DNA of 64,000 bases from Pueraria montana var. lobata. Taxonomy: Eukaryota > Streptophyta > Magnoliopsida > Fabales > Fabaceae. The position numbers and the translations under genes are program-made. Positions 1 through 10,911 of this stretch are shown here, piece after piece. The DNA lies in the NCBI GenBank assembly GCA_026413185.1, contig CM048648.1:75560550-75624549 (forward strand). The letters are read 5' to 3'. A model generated the notes under the pieces. The model was given only the letters and a program-made list of their open reading frames with translations, had not been told where the DNA came from and did no database searches. Within the stretch, counting starts at the first letter, position 1. Each line of letters starts with the position of its first letter.

Positions 1-406
1 CGGAGGGTTCTGAGTGAGAAAGAGGTCCTGTGAGAGACTCTGAGCTGTGGGAGGACGTAGAGAGCACCATTTGGGATCACCACTGTAAAGTTTCTTCCCT
101 TTTGTAATCTTTATGTCTTCTTTTGAGTTTTCTTGCTTAATCATGAACATAAGTGGCTAGTTTCTCTTAGCTCCGGATTGTGATATAACTGTAAACTTTG
201 TACCCCGGTTCTGATTTTAATAAAACCTCGATGTTATTCAGTTAATTGTATCTCTTCACTGCTTTTATTGCTTTTTAGGACCAATCAGTCTAAACATAAG
301 TTAATCTCTTGTCTATGATCAATTTCTTGCGATTAACTAAACTGTGAAGTGATTGAATTCATACAATTTGCATGATCAAACTTATTGTATGAATTTCCAG
401 TAGATT
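1..406 (+). repeat. 5' LTR remnant, cut at both ends in this window
   Basis: Aligns to 4905-5309 of the 3' LTR. It begins inside the LTR because the window starts there, and ends abruptly after 'ccagtagatt', where the 3' LTR goes on for another ~450 bases. A polyadenylation-type AATAAA is at 219-224, matching 5122-5127 in the other LTR. Confidence 0.9.
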
Positions 407-422
407 TCTGTATTGACAGTTT

Positions 423-2132
423 ATGCTAACCAGGTCCAAGAGGCCAGAGCTTGTGAACGAACCTGAAATCGAAAAACTTGCTCGGAAGAGCAGAGCGGAA
501 CAGAGAAGAAGAGTAATGGCTAAAGAAAATGACCCACCTGTGGAGCAGTCTCTGTTAGACTATCTCACTCCTCAAGTTGGGGTAGCTAACATCATCCTAT
601 TTCCAGCACTGGGGGATGTCAATTTTGAATTGAAACATGGCTTCCTCCAGATGATAGAGAGTAACCAGTTCAATGGGCTAGCTACTGAGGACCCGGTGGA
701 GCATCTGAGAAGATTCCTGAGGATGGCAAGCATTGTAAAATATCCTCGGGTGTCTACTGAATATATCAGACTGGCTGCTTTCCCATTCTCACTCAACGGG
801 AAACCTCTCAGTTGGTTGTGCTCACTTCCGACCAACAGCATCACCACCTGGGAGATGTGCACCAACAAATTCCTCCGGAAGTACTATTCTATAGTGAAGA
901 CAGTCCAAATGCAGAGAGAGATAGGCAATTTTGCTCAAAGGGAGCAGGAGAGCCTGTCAAAAGCCTCGGACAGATTTCAGGAGCTGCTTCAGAGTTACCC
1001 ATGTCATGGGTTTAGCTAACAAAGAATCATCCAGATCTTCTATGGAGGTGTGTCCAGCCATAATAGGACTAGCCTCGACACTGCTTGTGGAGGTTCCTTG
1101 ATGGCTAAATCACCAACAGAGGCAAATAGAATCATTGAAGCCATGGCCTCCAATGCCTACAACCACACTACAGATAGGCATATTTTGATGAAACCTGTGA
1201 ACCAAGTGGAAGTTGGAACATCTAGTTCAAGCATTGATCAGAAGCTGGACAAGTTATCTAAGTAGATGGAGACCGAGATGAAAGCACAGGTACAGCTTCT
1301 GACTGCAGCTCTTCCACCACCCACTTGTGATAAGTGTGGGGAAGCCCATAGAGGAGAATGCTCTGTGAGTAATGCACTTGCTCAAGCTATGGAGGAGGTA
1401 AATTATGCCGGTGGGAAGAGTGCAGAATATGATCCCTACTCCAGCATATTCAACCAAGGATGGAAGGATCATCCTCACCTTTCTTGGAGAGACTAGAGGG
1501 ACCAAGGTCCCAAGCAGGAGCATAATCAAAATGTGTATAGGCCTCCACATATGCAAAATCAGAGGTCAAGACAAGAAGAGAGAATGCCATCATTGGAGGA
1601 TGTCATGATGCAGTATATAGCCAAGAGTGATGAGCGCATAAAGACTATGAAGTCTCAGCTTTCTGGCATGAAAGCTTTGCTATCCCAGAGAGCTTCTGGT
1701 ACCCTTCCTTCCCAAACTGAAACTAATCCTAAGAAGGAGGAGGCGAATGTTGTGATGACTAGGAGCAAAAAGGCTAAAGAAGAGCAGAAGAAGAAGGAAG
1801 AGTCAGCTCCAACTCCAGAAGAGGAGGTTCTTACTGAAGAGAACCCAACTATTGAGAAAGAGAGGGAAAATAAGGTACTGACACCTCTTCAGGTAAGTGT
1901 TCCTTTCCCCCAAAGGTTGAAAGACAAGAGTGAGGATAGGTATTTTGCTAGATTTGTAGAGATGCTGAAAAGTTTGCATAGTAATATCCCCTTCGTTGAG
2001 GCAATTGCTCAAATGACAAAGTACGCCAAGTATTTAAAAGAAATTCTTTCAAATAAAGGAAAGTTGGTGGACTTTGCTACAATTGGCCTTAACGAAGAAT
2101 GCTCCTTGTACTATTGGCAATTTGCAATTTGA
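423..2132 (+). pseudogene. Gag polyprotein remnant of the Athila-like element
   Basis: One reading frame from ATG 423 to 2132 is cut by three stops (TAA 1017-1019, TAG 1263-1265, TAG 1494-1496) but stays alignable throughout. The first ~200 codons have the retrotransposon gag (capsid) pattern, including 'PLSWLCSLPTNSITTWEMC' and 'RKYYSIVKTVQMQREIGNF'. A short Cys/His cluster (CDKCGEAHRGEC, near 1327-1362) lies where a nucleocapsid zinc knuckle is expected, but its spacing is not the standard CX2CX4HX4C. The last part is lysine- and glutamate-rich. The frame breaks near 2095, where sequence between 'LNEEC' and the protease start is missing. Gag would form the particle core; this copy cannot make full-length protein. 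Confidence 0.88.
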
Positions 2133-2619
2133 TAGAGCATTGTGTGATTTGGGTGCTAGCATTAATCTAATGCCTTATTCTGTTTATAAGAAGTTGGGGT
2201 TACAAGAACCCAAACCCACTGACATCTCTATTTTGCTTACAGATAGGACTCTCACCTATCCGCAAGGAATAGTGGAGAACTTGTTGGTTAAGATTGGGAA
2301 ATTTATTTTTCCTGCTGACTTTGTGATTCTGGACATTGAGGAGGATGTGAAAATCCCAATTATTTTGGGACGACCATTCCTCAACACAGGAGATGCCGTG
2401 ATTGAGGTTCGAAAAGGGAGATTAACTTGGAGGCTAAGTGATGAGGAGGAAGTGATTAAAGTGTATGATACTGCAAAAAGCTCCTCCTCTTCCCCTTCCT
2501 ATAATTTTGTGCAAGCCATTGACACGGTGGAGATGATTGATGCTGAACTTCACCCAAGTGTGGGGAAGGAAGCTCCTAGCTATAGAGTCGATGGGCATGT
2601 TAAGGGTTTACTGCAATAA
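2106..2619 (+). pseudogene. Retroviral-type aspartic protease remnant
   Basis: An open frame ending at TAA 2617-2619 carries 'RALCDLGASINLMPYSVYKKL' around 2131-2190. This is the protease active-site region, with the D-L-G-A form usual in Athila elements instead of D-T-G. A second motif 'IPIILGRPFL' follows near 2355. Protease would cut the polyprotein. It is out of frame with gag because of a frameshift or deletion just upstream. A reverse transcriptase should follow, but the sequence passes directly into non-coding 3' DNA. Confidence 0.88.
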
Positions 2620-4483
2620 GGGAATACCACCCTGTTTAAGGGAGGTTGATTTCCCTTTCATCCGTCAGGCTCGGGACGTTAAACAAGCACTACTCGGGAG
2701 GCAACCTGTGAAGAGTGGGTTCATGAACCCATTGTATCCTTTTAATTATTTTATTTTGCATTCTAGAGCTTAGGAATTGTTTTTCTTTTTTGTTATTCTC
2801 ACATGTAGGGACCACGGCCGTGCTAAATTGAGCACAGCCGTGGTGATAGAAGCAAAGTTGTGGTTATATTTGACCACAACTATGCTCCCAGCTTCCCCAA
2901 ACAACGTCATTTACGACCACGGCCGTGCTAAATTGACCAAGGCCGTGGTCAATGACCACGGGTGTGGTAAATGGACCTTGGAAGTGGAAATTTCGCAATT
3001 TTTTTTTTGAAAATCAGCATCAAAATTTTCCGACCACGGCTGTGGTAAATTTTACCACGGCCATGGTAAAAAAAAACTAAAAAAAAAAAATTCTTTTTCA
3101 GGTTCATGGTCCCTCCTCACCAGAAGCATTACCAGATACCATAGAGGCCCGCTTTTGAGGAGGTTTTTCTATTTTCTTTTTCTAATTTTTAGTTTTCTTG
3201 TTTCAGTACTTTATTTTTCCCTTTCAGTACATTTTATTTTCATGTCTTGTTGATTTATGTTTTTGGATGCATTGAGGACATTGCATAACTTAAGTATGGG
3301 GAGGGGGTCACGGTTTTTCTCCCCAGCTTTGAGATGCTATGATTTGTGATTATGCCAATGCATTGTTCTATGTTATTTTTGAATTCCTGATAGTTATGAA
3401 ATTTTGTTTTCAGAAACCCTTTTAAAAAAATTTGCAGCATAGCAGTGGGATTTTCTTCAAGGAAATGAACATTAGGACTAAACATAATTGAATAAATTGT
3501 TTTCCCTTGAGCTTAGCCATAGAAATGTGAGTTTTGAGCTTTTGATTCTTTCAGTGTGTGATTCTGATCCACCTTAGGTGGCATGTTCTACTTTCTATCC
3601 TGAAATACATATCCTTGATTGGCTTTTTATTTTCTGAAACTGTTGAGGCATTGGTTAGGCATTTTTCTGGATTCATATTTTGTTTTACATCCCCATCTAG
3701 TTGCCTATTTTGAGCCTGATTAAATATTCATTTGTCACCTTGCTCTATGAAATTGTGTATATTTGTTTATGCTTGGTGATCTGAAGGATGGGGGAAAAGT
3801 CAATGTAATGCAGAGCATCAAGTTTTTTTTTTTTTAAAAAAAAGAATTCAATGTCTCTCAACTTCCTCTTCTATGAACTGAATAAAATAAGGTCAAAAAC
3901 CTTCAAAAAAAAGAGAGAAAAAAGAAGAAGAAAAAGAAGGAAAATAGAATAATGGGAGAAGAAGTGAGAGCTGAAATATGGGTTGTGAAAAAGTGGATGA
4001 AAGAAGACATTGGCTCCCTTTGAATTTAGATCACTGAGTGTGAACTGCCACTAGAACCCTTTGTTTTCTTTTCCTTTCAGCATCTACCTATCACTATAAA
4101 CTTGGCCCCATTACACCCTGTCATGCCTCATTTGTTCTATTTGTGAAAAGTTGATTGAATTGAGTTGATTGATGAATAGATTTGTGAACATGCTCAATTA
4201 AGTGTGATTTGAGAGAATTTCTGTTGACCTTGAAACACCGAGAGAATGAGAGATGAGTGAACCGGGCTCATGGGAAATTGGTCATTTATGCGGGTGTTTT
4301 AAGCCTAATGGATTCTTTGGAAAAATTCTGCTGCATTTTGTTGCTTTGATTGTTGCTTATGTTTCATTTTCCATTCTAAATAAATTGGGATTCTGTTACA
4401 AGTTCTTAACTAAAGGGAATTGGTTTTGATATTTGACTCAGAATAATTGCTTGAGGACAAGCAATGCTCAAGTGTGGGGAGGT
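2620..4483 (+). other. Non-coding 3' region of the Athila-like element
   Basis: No credible coding frame is present. From 2811 to 3068 it holds several inverted copies of an accacggccgtg-type motif (for example 2811-2844, 2915-2950 and 3032-3068). A purine-rich stretch at 3295-3307 (tatggggaggggg) resembles a second polypurine tract. The functional tract, 4470-4483, abuts the 3' LTR. A-rich runs occur near 3830-3960. Confidence 0.7.
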
Positions 4484-5761
4484 TGATAAACCGGATTTTC
4501 ATTGTATTTTGATGTGAGTTTAGATGTCATTTCCATACATTTTGAATATATTTTATTGGCAAAACTCATTGTTTGGTGTTAGTTAATGCAAGACAGGTAC
4601 TCAAGAGGCTTCATGAGGAAAAGAGTTGAAAATTGCACTTTTTGGAGCAAAAATGCCACTGTCTGGAGGACCAAGAAAAAAGGGCCAGAATTGAAGTAAT
4701 GCAAGGACCATGGCCATGGTAAATTTACCACGGCCATGCTGGTTGCGTAACAGAATTGGACCTTGAGTACCATGCAAGGACCTCGGCCGTGGTCATTTTA
4801 CCAGGGCCATGGTAAGTTGCGCTGTCAGCCTATTTGAATTTTGAATTATTATAAATAGGAGTTGAGAAACCCTTTTATTTTTATCTTTTGTTCTATTTTG
4901 AAAATGGAGGGTTCTGGGTGAGAAAGAGGTCCTGTGAGAGACTCTGAACTGCGGGAGGATGTAGAGAGCACCATTGGGGATCACCACTGTAAAGTTTCTT
5001 CCCTTTTGTAATCTTTATGTCTTCTTTTAAGTTTTCTGGCTTAATCATGAACATAAGTGGCTAGTTTCTCTTAGCCCCGGATTGTGATGTAACTGTACCT
5101 TTGTACCTCGGTTCTGATTTTAATAAAACCTCGATGTTATTCAATTAATTGTATCTCTTCGCTACTTTTATTGCTTTTTAGGACCGATCAGTCTAAACAT
5201 AAGTTAATATCTTGTCTATGATCAATTACTTGCGATTAACTGAACTGTGAAGTGATTGAATTCGTACAATTTGCATGATCAAACCTATTGTATGAATTTC
5301 CAGTAGATTAACCTGTTAATCAACCTCTCTGAGATTCATCATTTGCTCTAAATTAATTCACCTATGATCAATTGGGAATTAAATTAGGGGGAATAGCGTT
5401 ATTAACTATGATCAATTGTTAATTAATGAATTTAAGAGGTCACCGGCAAGTAACGCATTTAGGGATTTTATTGAGATTAGTATTGGGGGGGAAAGGGGTA
5501 CATGTGAAATCACAATCCTAGGCTTCTTTATTATAATTGTTCTCACATTAATCTTTTTGCTCTGATTCTCTTTCTTTTGAAAAGAATAATTGAACACCAT
5601 TCCCCACAATTTGGTTTTAAATTCTGGATTATTTGATTATTTGCAAAATTAATTATTTGGGAACGCGACTGGTCCTTTGGGTTCAATATCCGGACTCCTA
5701 GAGTCCACTGTTACTACCGCGCAGGGTACGCTTGCCCTTTGCGAACGCATTTTACGCATCA
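4484..5761 (+). repeat. 3' LTR of the Athila-like element
   Basis: Starts TGATAAACCGG directly after the polypurine tract and ends ACGCATCA, giving the usual TG...CA ends (1278 bp). The 5' LTR outer end lies outside the window, so the target duplication cannot be checked. The LTR also carries the ggcc-type inverted motifs (4706-4740, 4778-4812). Confidence 0.88.
4850..4857 (+). promoter_or_regulatory. Putative TATA box of the LTR
   Basis: TATAAATA lies ~270 bases upstream of the LTR AATAAA signal (5122-5127), the expected promoter position inside an LTR. Transcription would begin near 4880-4890. It is inferred from motif and position only. Confidence 0.55.
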
Positions 5762-5808
5762 ATATTTATATTTTTAAAATATTTTATAAAAATGTTCATT
5801 AACAATAT

Positions 5809-5841
5809 TTACCTGTGCATGGCACAGGTCACCCACTCTAG
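5809..5841 (+). mobile_element. Helitron-like 3' terminus
   Basis: A perfect 7-bp stem (CCTGTGC / GCACAGG, 5812-5828) is followed 9 bases later by CTAG (5838-5841) and then T. This is the hairpin-plus-CTRR arrangement at Helitron 3' ends. No matching 5' TC end can be assigned, because the Athila-like LTR occupies the flank 48 bases away. Confidence 0.5.
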
Positions 5842-5879
5842 TAAATAATTATATATAATTTATATAGTATATATATTAT

Positions 5880-6060
5880 AGGCTTAGATATCTTTTAAGT
5901 CCCTAATAAATTACTAAATTTTGGTCTGGGTCCCAATTAAATTTTTTCGTTGTTTTGAGTCCCCGATATATTAAAAGTTTTCTTTTGGATCCCTGCCGTC
6001 AGTTAAGTGATGACGTGTTCGTTAAAAATTTTAAAATACGATTTAAATACCACCACTATT
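5880..6060. mobile_element. Half of a 'gtccct'-type MITE
   Basis: Begins 'ggcttagatatcttttaagt' and repeats ttttggtcc / gagtcccc phrases, like one arm of the mirror-image elements seen more fully at 8320-8590 and 41580-42157. The second arm is absent. The rest of 6060-6545 is A-rich sequence in which I see no gene. Confidence 0.45.
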
Positions 6061-6545
6061 TATTTTGAATTCTAAAATACAATTTCTGGAGGCTAAAAAC
6101 GGCCAGAATCAATTAAATAAGAAAAAACAAATATACCAAAATCAATTACCAAACCCAAATTTTTGTACTAAGAAAGAACAGATCAAAGAAAAAAAAACAA
6201 CCCAGATGAACAACTCAAAAACAACCCAGAAACAAAATAATACAAAAAAGTAAATTAACTAACACCTTTAATGTAAAGGATCAGTTTTTGTTTTTATAAG
6301 TAAAATAATTTCATTAAAACTTCAAAGACAGCACAAGATGTGCCTCAATGAATAAACAGGAATAAAATACCATCCTGATTTACATCACCTCCCACACCAA
6401 AAACCCATCCAATAAAAATTGTAGACAAACCAAATCTCAAAATCATAAAACTACCCACCACAAAATTCCCCTAACAAAACTAACTAAAAACCAATGACAG
6501 AAAGTTAAAGTAGTACCCCCCTTACTGTATCAAAACCATCATACT

Positions 6546-6980
6546 TGTTCCAGCATCGAGTCCGCAAGCATTGTTAGGGTCACCATCCGAGGTATTGTCC
6601 GTTTAGGTGTTGGACCGTCACAGTTTTGTCCTTGTAGAAGGCGCCTCGGTAGGTTTGAGAGGGAGAAGGGTGTTTATAAGCTACCTTTGGCCTCGACTAC
6701 TAAGCAATGTGGGACTTTGTGGTCACCGGAACAAGCCCCCCAGTCAAGGCTAAGGGGTGAAAGTGTGGCCTAGGTCCTCCTTCTAGTGCCAATGTTTCGG
6801 CATCGAGTCTGCAGGCATCGTTAGGGTCACCAACTGAGGTATTGTCCGTTTAGGTGTTGGACCGTCACGGTTTTGCCCTTGTAAAAGGCGCCTCGGTAGG
6901 TTTGAGAGGGAGGAGGGTGTTTACAAGCTACCCTTGGCCTCGACTCCTAAGCGATGTGGGACTTTGTGGTTACCGGAACA
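6546..6980 (-). mobile_element. TRIM (miniature LTR retrotransposon)
   Basis: Two 188-bp direct repeats (6546-6733 and 6793-6980), each with TG...CA ends, enclose only 59 bases (6734-6792). Read on the minus strand, the LTR starts TGTTCCGG and contains 'cccacat' and 'gcttataaacaccct' phrases. The base run TTGGCACTAGAAGGAGG directly after the first LTR sits where a primer-binding site belongs, and GACTGGGGGGC just before the second LTR is a good polypurine tract. Flanks are ATACT (left) and ATACA (right), a 5-bp target duplication with one mismatch. It encodes nothing and would depend on proteins from other elements. Confidence 0.9.
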
Positions 6981-7254
6981 ATACACTTTCTCATCTTTTC
7001 TACTACGTGCTACATGTGAAACTGAACAAAACAAAATCCCAATGACTATAACAACCAATATAGAAAACATATCTTTTGTGATCCTTAAAAATTCAAACTC
7101 TGCTCTAAATAATGTAAAGGATCTGTTGCATTCGCCAAACCACACTCACTCACTTTTCCCTCTCTCTCTCTTGATTCGCCATGTCATGGTCGATAGCCTC
7201 GCCGAGGCTCTGTTGCTGCCGTCCTCGGTTCCTACTGATAAATATTACATTTGT

Positions 7255-7376
7255 TAATAATATATCACTAAATATCCTTCAGTGCAGTGGTAAATTGTGC
7301 TTCACACTTGTTCCTATTGTTGGTCTTGGGTTCGAACCATAGTGAGGGTGTTTTTTTTCCAGTATTATTCGATTAA

Positions 7377-7431
<55 letters not shown>

Positions 7432-7745
7432 ATATTTAATTTGTTAATAACGTAACACCGAATATCCTCCAATGCAGTGGTAAAAGTGTGTTGCACTAAA
7501 TAGCCTTTAGTGTAGTGGTAAATTGCACTTCACACTTGTTCCTATCGTTGGTCTTGGGTTCAAACCATAGCGAGGGTGTTTTTTTCCCAGTATTATTCAA
7601 TTAAATACATACATATATTATAAATATTTAATTTGTTAAGAACATAACACCGAATATCCTCCAATGCAGTGGTAAAAGTGTTTTGCATGCTGATCTTTGT
7701 TGTAGGTTGTGGGTTCGAATCATGGAGAGGGCTATTTTTACTGAA
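7255..7745 (+). repeat. Tandem tRNA-like (SINE-head) repeats
   Basis: Three copies, near 7272-7345, 7504-7580 and 7655-7727, have an A-box-like 'tgcagtggtaaa' followed 40-50 bases later by a B-box-like 'gggttcgaacc' (gggttcaaacc, gggttcgaatc). This is the internal RNA polymerase III promoter layout of tRNA-derived SINEs. A fourth, headless-tail fragment lies at 7452-7492. Flanking sequence 'aatttgttaa..aac..aacaccgaatatcctcc' is also repeated with a period of ~190 bases (7438, 7628). An (AT)n tract interrupts at 7381-7428. Confidence 0.55.
7381..7428. repeat. (AT)n microsatellite
   Basis: About 24 uninterrupted AT units between two SINE-like copies. Confidence 0.95.
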
Positions 7746-7935
7746 AATGATTGCAGTAGGTAATTGACCCGGAACCCGCGATTCAATGGTTTTTTAAAAA
7801 ACCCGGCCAGGTTGCACCGCATCTCAACTGTCTGATTGCACGTCCGATCCAATAACTGGACCAAACCGGTTAAACCTCTGGTTCCTGTTTAGACCGGTTT
7901 GACCGACCGATTCGGTCCGATTTTTAAAACTATGC
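7745..7935. repeat. ccggtt-rich dispersed repeat
   Basis: Sequence rich in ccggtt/aaccgg blocks ('gaccggtttgaccgaccgat') and ending 'tcggtccgatttttaaaac'. A related stretch, on the opposite strand, is in 18361-18540. No ends or coding sequence can be defined. Confidence 0.35.
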
Positions 7936-8063
7936 TCCCAACAAATGTTTTTCCATACACACCAGCTAGAGATCGAAGAACCTCTGATCACATACTTAAG
8001 GGACAATGTTATCTACCACACCATGTTGGTCCCTATTTAAAGATATGATAAGACAAGGAATAG

Positions 8064-8078
<15 letters not shown>

Positions 8079-8117
<39 letters not shown>
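8079..8117. repeat. Poly(A) followed by (AT)n microsatellite
   Basis: A run of about 17 A (from 8064) passes into ~19 AT units. This may be the tail of an old retroposon, but no body can be assigned. Confidence 0.85.
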
Positions 8118-8120
<3 letters not shown>

Positions 8121-8319
8121 GATAAAAAAAATTATATTGTATGAGTATTTTTATATTGGATTGTAAACTAAATATTTTGGATAAATTTCAAATTGATTTA
8201 AGATAGATGGATCCAAACTAAATTATTAGCCTATTTATGATCCATTAAAAAAATATTAAAAATTCATTCATCTATGAGTCATTTTAAAAAATGTTAGATC
8301 CATTCATTATTAATTTTGG

Positions 8320-8590
8320 CTTAAATATGTTTTTAGTCCCTCAAATTTAGGGGATTTGTATCTTTTATTTCCGCAAATTAAAATTTGCATTTTTTAGTTC
8401 TTTAAATTTAGGAAATACTTTTTTTGGTCCCTCCCGCGGTCAAAAACCGCCACAAATTGTGCATATAAACCACCAAAAATCAGTCAAGATGGACTAAAAA
8501 AACATTTTACAAATTTGAGGGACTAAAAAATAAAAATATTAATTTGGGAGACTAAAAAAGACAAATCCCAAATTTCATTTTCTACTATTT
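8320..8590. mobile_element. Mirror-image 'gtccctcaaattt' MITE
   Basis: The left arm reads 'tttttagtccctcaaattta' and the right arm its complement 'aaatttgagggactaaaaaa', around a centre containing 'cggtcaaaaaccgcc'. The outermost ~30 bases of the left arm (ggcttaaatatg) have no partner on the right, so the right end looks clipped. The family resembles the Mutator-type element at 41580-42157, which has a clear 9-bp target duplication. Confidence 0.6.
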
Positions 8591-8985
8591 TTGCAATAAA
8601 ATAATTCAATCTCTATTAAAAATTCAAAAATTTAATAAAACTTTATCTAAATATTTACACATATTGTTTTTCATTAAATATTTTATCTTATAAATTATAA
8701 TATAAGTATAAATGAAATTAAAATTTATTATCAATTAAATATATAAAAATGAAATTAAACAAAAGATAATAGAATTTATGAATAAGTTGAAATAATATTT
8801 ATTTATGTATTAATTAATCTATATTTTTTATTTATTTTTGTTCAATATATGTAATAATATATTTTTCTTCTTTCTAATTTAACAGGAATTAATGTATTTT
8901 TAATTACTATAATGTCTTTAAAATTTGGAAAATATTAAAAATATAAAAATTAAATTTTGAAAGGTTAAAATATATAATTAAAAAA

Positions 8986-9225
8986 TAGGCTTAATTGCAC
9001 TTTTTACCTCCAAATTTTAATTTTTTGGCAAATTTTACCCCTGACAAAATAATTTGGCACATTTTACCCCCAACTTTTTAAAAAACTTGCAAATTTTACA
9101 TTTCGTAGTTAAGCTGGTGTGGCAGCGTAAAGGTTGGGGGTAAAATTTGCCAAAAAGTTAAAAAGTTAGGGGCAAAATTCGCCAACAAGTGAAAAAGTTA
9201 GATGTAAAAAGTGCAATTAAGCCTA
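8986..9225. mobile_element. 240-bp MITE with terminal inverted repeats
   Basis: Starts TAGGCTTAATTGCACTTTTT and ends with its complement GTGCAATTAAGCCTA. Inner blocks mirror each other too ('ggcaaattttacccc' against 'ggggtaaaatttgcc'). No coding sequence. The surroundings (8591-8985 and 9226-10104) are AT-rich, with nothing I can identify. Confidence 0.85.
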
Positions 9226-10104
9226 AAAAAATTAACATTTGAAAATATGTGAGAGAATAAGAAAAATAATTCATTACCATAAGATCAAATCTTAAAAAAA
9301 GGGGTAAGATTAAAAGATAAAGTCATTTGACATTTTTGAGTAGTCATATGATCATTAAATAATTTTTAATTTTAATTATCTATGTATTATAATATGGTAT
9401 AAATTTATTCATCTCACTCTTTCGTATAAACACTTCTCTAACTTGATACAACTCTTTTTATATATAATATTTATTATATTAAATTTATCTTTTTTATAAA
9501 TAATTACCCTTGAAACAAACTCATCCTAAACATAATAAGAAGTTGAAAGTTGTTTAAAAAATAATAATTAGAGAATGTACTTTTTTTATGAGATCACAGT
9601 TAACTCATTTCATTCATAATAATGTCAGCAATACATAAGGGCATTACTGAAAAAACCTAGGGTCTATCGTATGAATTAGATGCTCTAGCAAGATCATGAG
9701 TAATTAGATTCGCTTCTTACAAAACAAACCGTAAAATTTGGTAACTCAAGCAAAAGTTTGCGACACTAGTCTATGGTAATACCAAATTCAAAGTTATCAG
9801 GTCTATGATAGTAGAATGTATCCTTGAATCTATGAAAGATAAAAAAAAAAAAAAATCCCTCTCTCTATATATAAATAACTTTGTTGAACGACTGTCATTC
9901 TTTGACTAGAGCATTTTTAGGAACTTTCCTTCATTGAGAGAGTTTTTAAAGATTTTTTAACCTCTTATCTCTTTCAATTTATTATTTTCAATATCCTTAA
10001 TTAGTTCTAACTTAAATTTTAATATTTTAAAAAGACATTATTAATAACTAAAAATAACATTGTATCACAATATAAATTATTTATCATAAATATAAAATAC
10101 AATT

Positions 10105-10392
10105 TAGAGCAAATTACACTCACACCTCTTGAGTTCTTTCCAAATTACACATAACACCACTCTTTTTTTCTATTCCTACACTAACCCCCTTTATGTTTGA
10201 AAAAATTATACTAACAGCCTCTTATATGTTACACTAACACCCTCTTAATGTTTGAAAACATTACACTGACACTCCATTATATATTACAATAACACCCCCT
10301 ATAAGGGAGGTTACTGCAATGATTAAAAAAGTAGGGGTGTTTGAGTAATTTCACGAAACCTCAGGAGTGAATGGTTAGTGTAATTTACTCTA
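10105..10392. mobile_element. 288-bp MITE with terminal inverted repeats
   Basis: Starts TAGAGCAAATTACACT and ends AGTGTAATTTACTCTA. The arms carry 'acacctcttgag' and 'ctcaggagtg' blocks. No coding sequence. A possible solitary left end of the same family is at ~25405 ('tagagtaaattacac'). Confidence 0.8.
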
Positions 10393-10659
10393 TAATTTAT
10401 ATATAAAAAATATTTATTTATTATAAATTTTAATTATAATGTAATTTTTTTAGGTCATCATGCTATTAGTGCGAAGTATCCACCAGTTTTGTTGATAACT
10501 AACTTTGTCAAGGAACCTGATTGACCAACTTTAGTGGGTCTTCTTTCCCAACCATGTTAAATATTTAGAAGTATTTATTTATTATAAATTTTAATTATAT
10601 AAAATAAATATTTATTTTGTGCAATACAAATACTAAAATACTAGTAATAGAATATGAGG

Positions 10660-10860
10660 TTAATTATGTTTTTGGTCCCTAAAATTTTTGCAAATTTCAC
10701 TTTTAGTTCCTAAACAAAATATTTAGTGTTTTAGGTCCCCTATACTTTTCCCTTGTTAATATTTTTAGCCCTTGCTGTCAAATAACAACATTACTTGATG
10801 ACATAACAGCCATGTTGTCTTCATGTTTGAGAGTGCTTCAAGTGTTGGATTTGTCATTAT
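10660..10860. mobile_element. One-armed 'ggttaattatgtttttggtc' element
   Basis: Carries the left-arm phrases of the 'gtccct' foldback family (ggtccctaaaattt, ttagttcctaaac, taggtcccctatac) but no mirror arm before LINE sequence starts near 10912. Probably truncated. Confidence 0.45.
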
Positions 10861-10911
10861 AAAAACTTCCCAAGCTTGAGTGGTCATGGTTTACATTTGC
10901 ATTTACATAGC

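Larger units (their letters stand above)
1..5761 (+). mobile_element. Athila-like Ty3/gypsy LTR retrotransposon, deleted and non-autonomous
   Basis: Bases 1-406 match 4905-5309, so they are parts of the two LTRs. The internal region carries a gag-protease reading frame but no reverse transcriptase, RNase H or integrase. The protease is followed within about 40 bases by the 3' untranslated region (the 'gacgttaaacaagcactact' segment near 2680), so the polymerase appears to be deleted. A purine-rich tract (4470-4483, ending gtgtggggaggt) sits directly before the 3' LTR. The 5' LTR lacks its last ~450 bases and the primer-binding site: LTR sequence stops at 406 and the gag start follows at 423. 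By eye the LTRs differ at about 6% of the first 215 aligned bases, which suggests an old insertion. The Athila assignment rests on the gag and protease style and the long 3' region. Confidence 0.9.
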
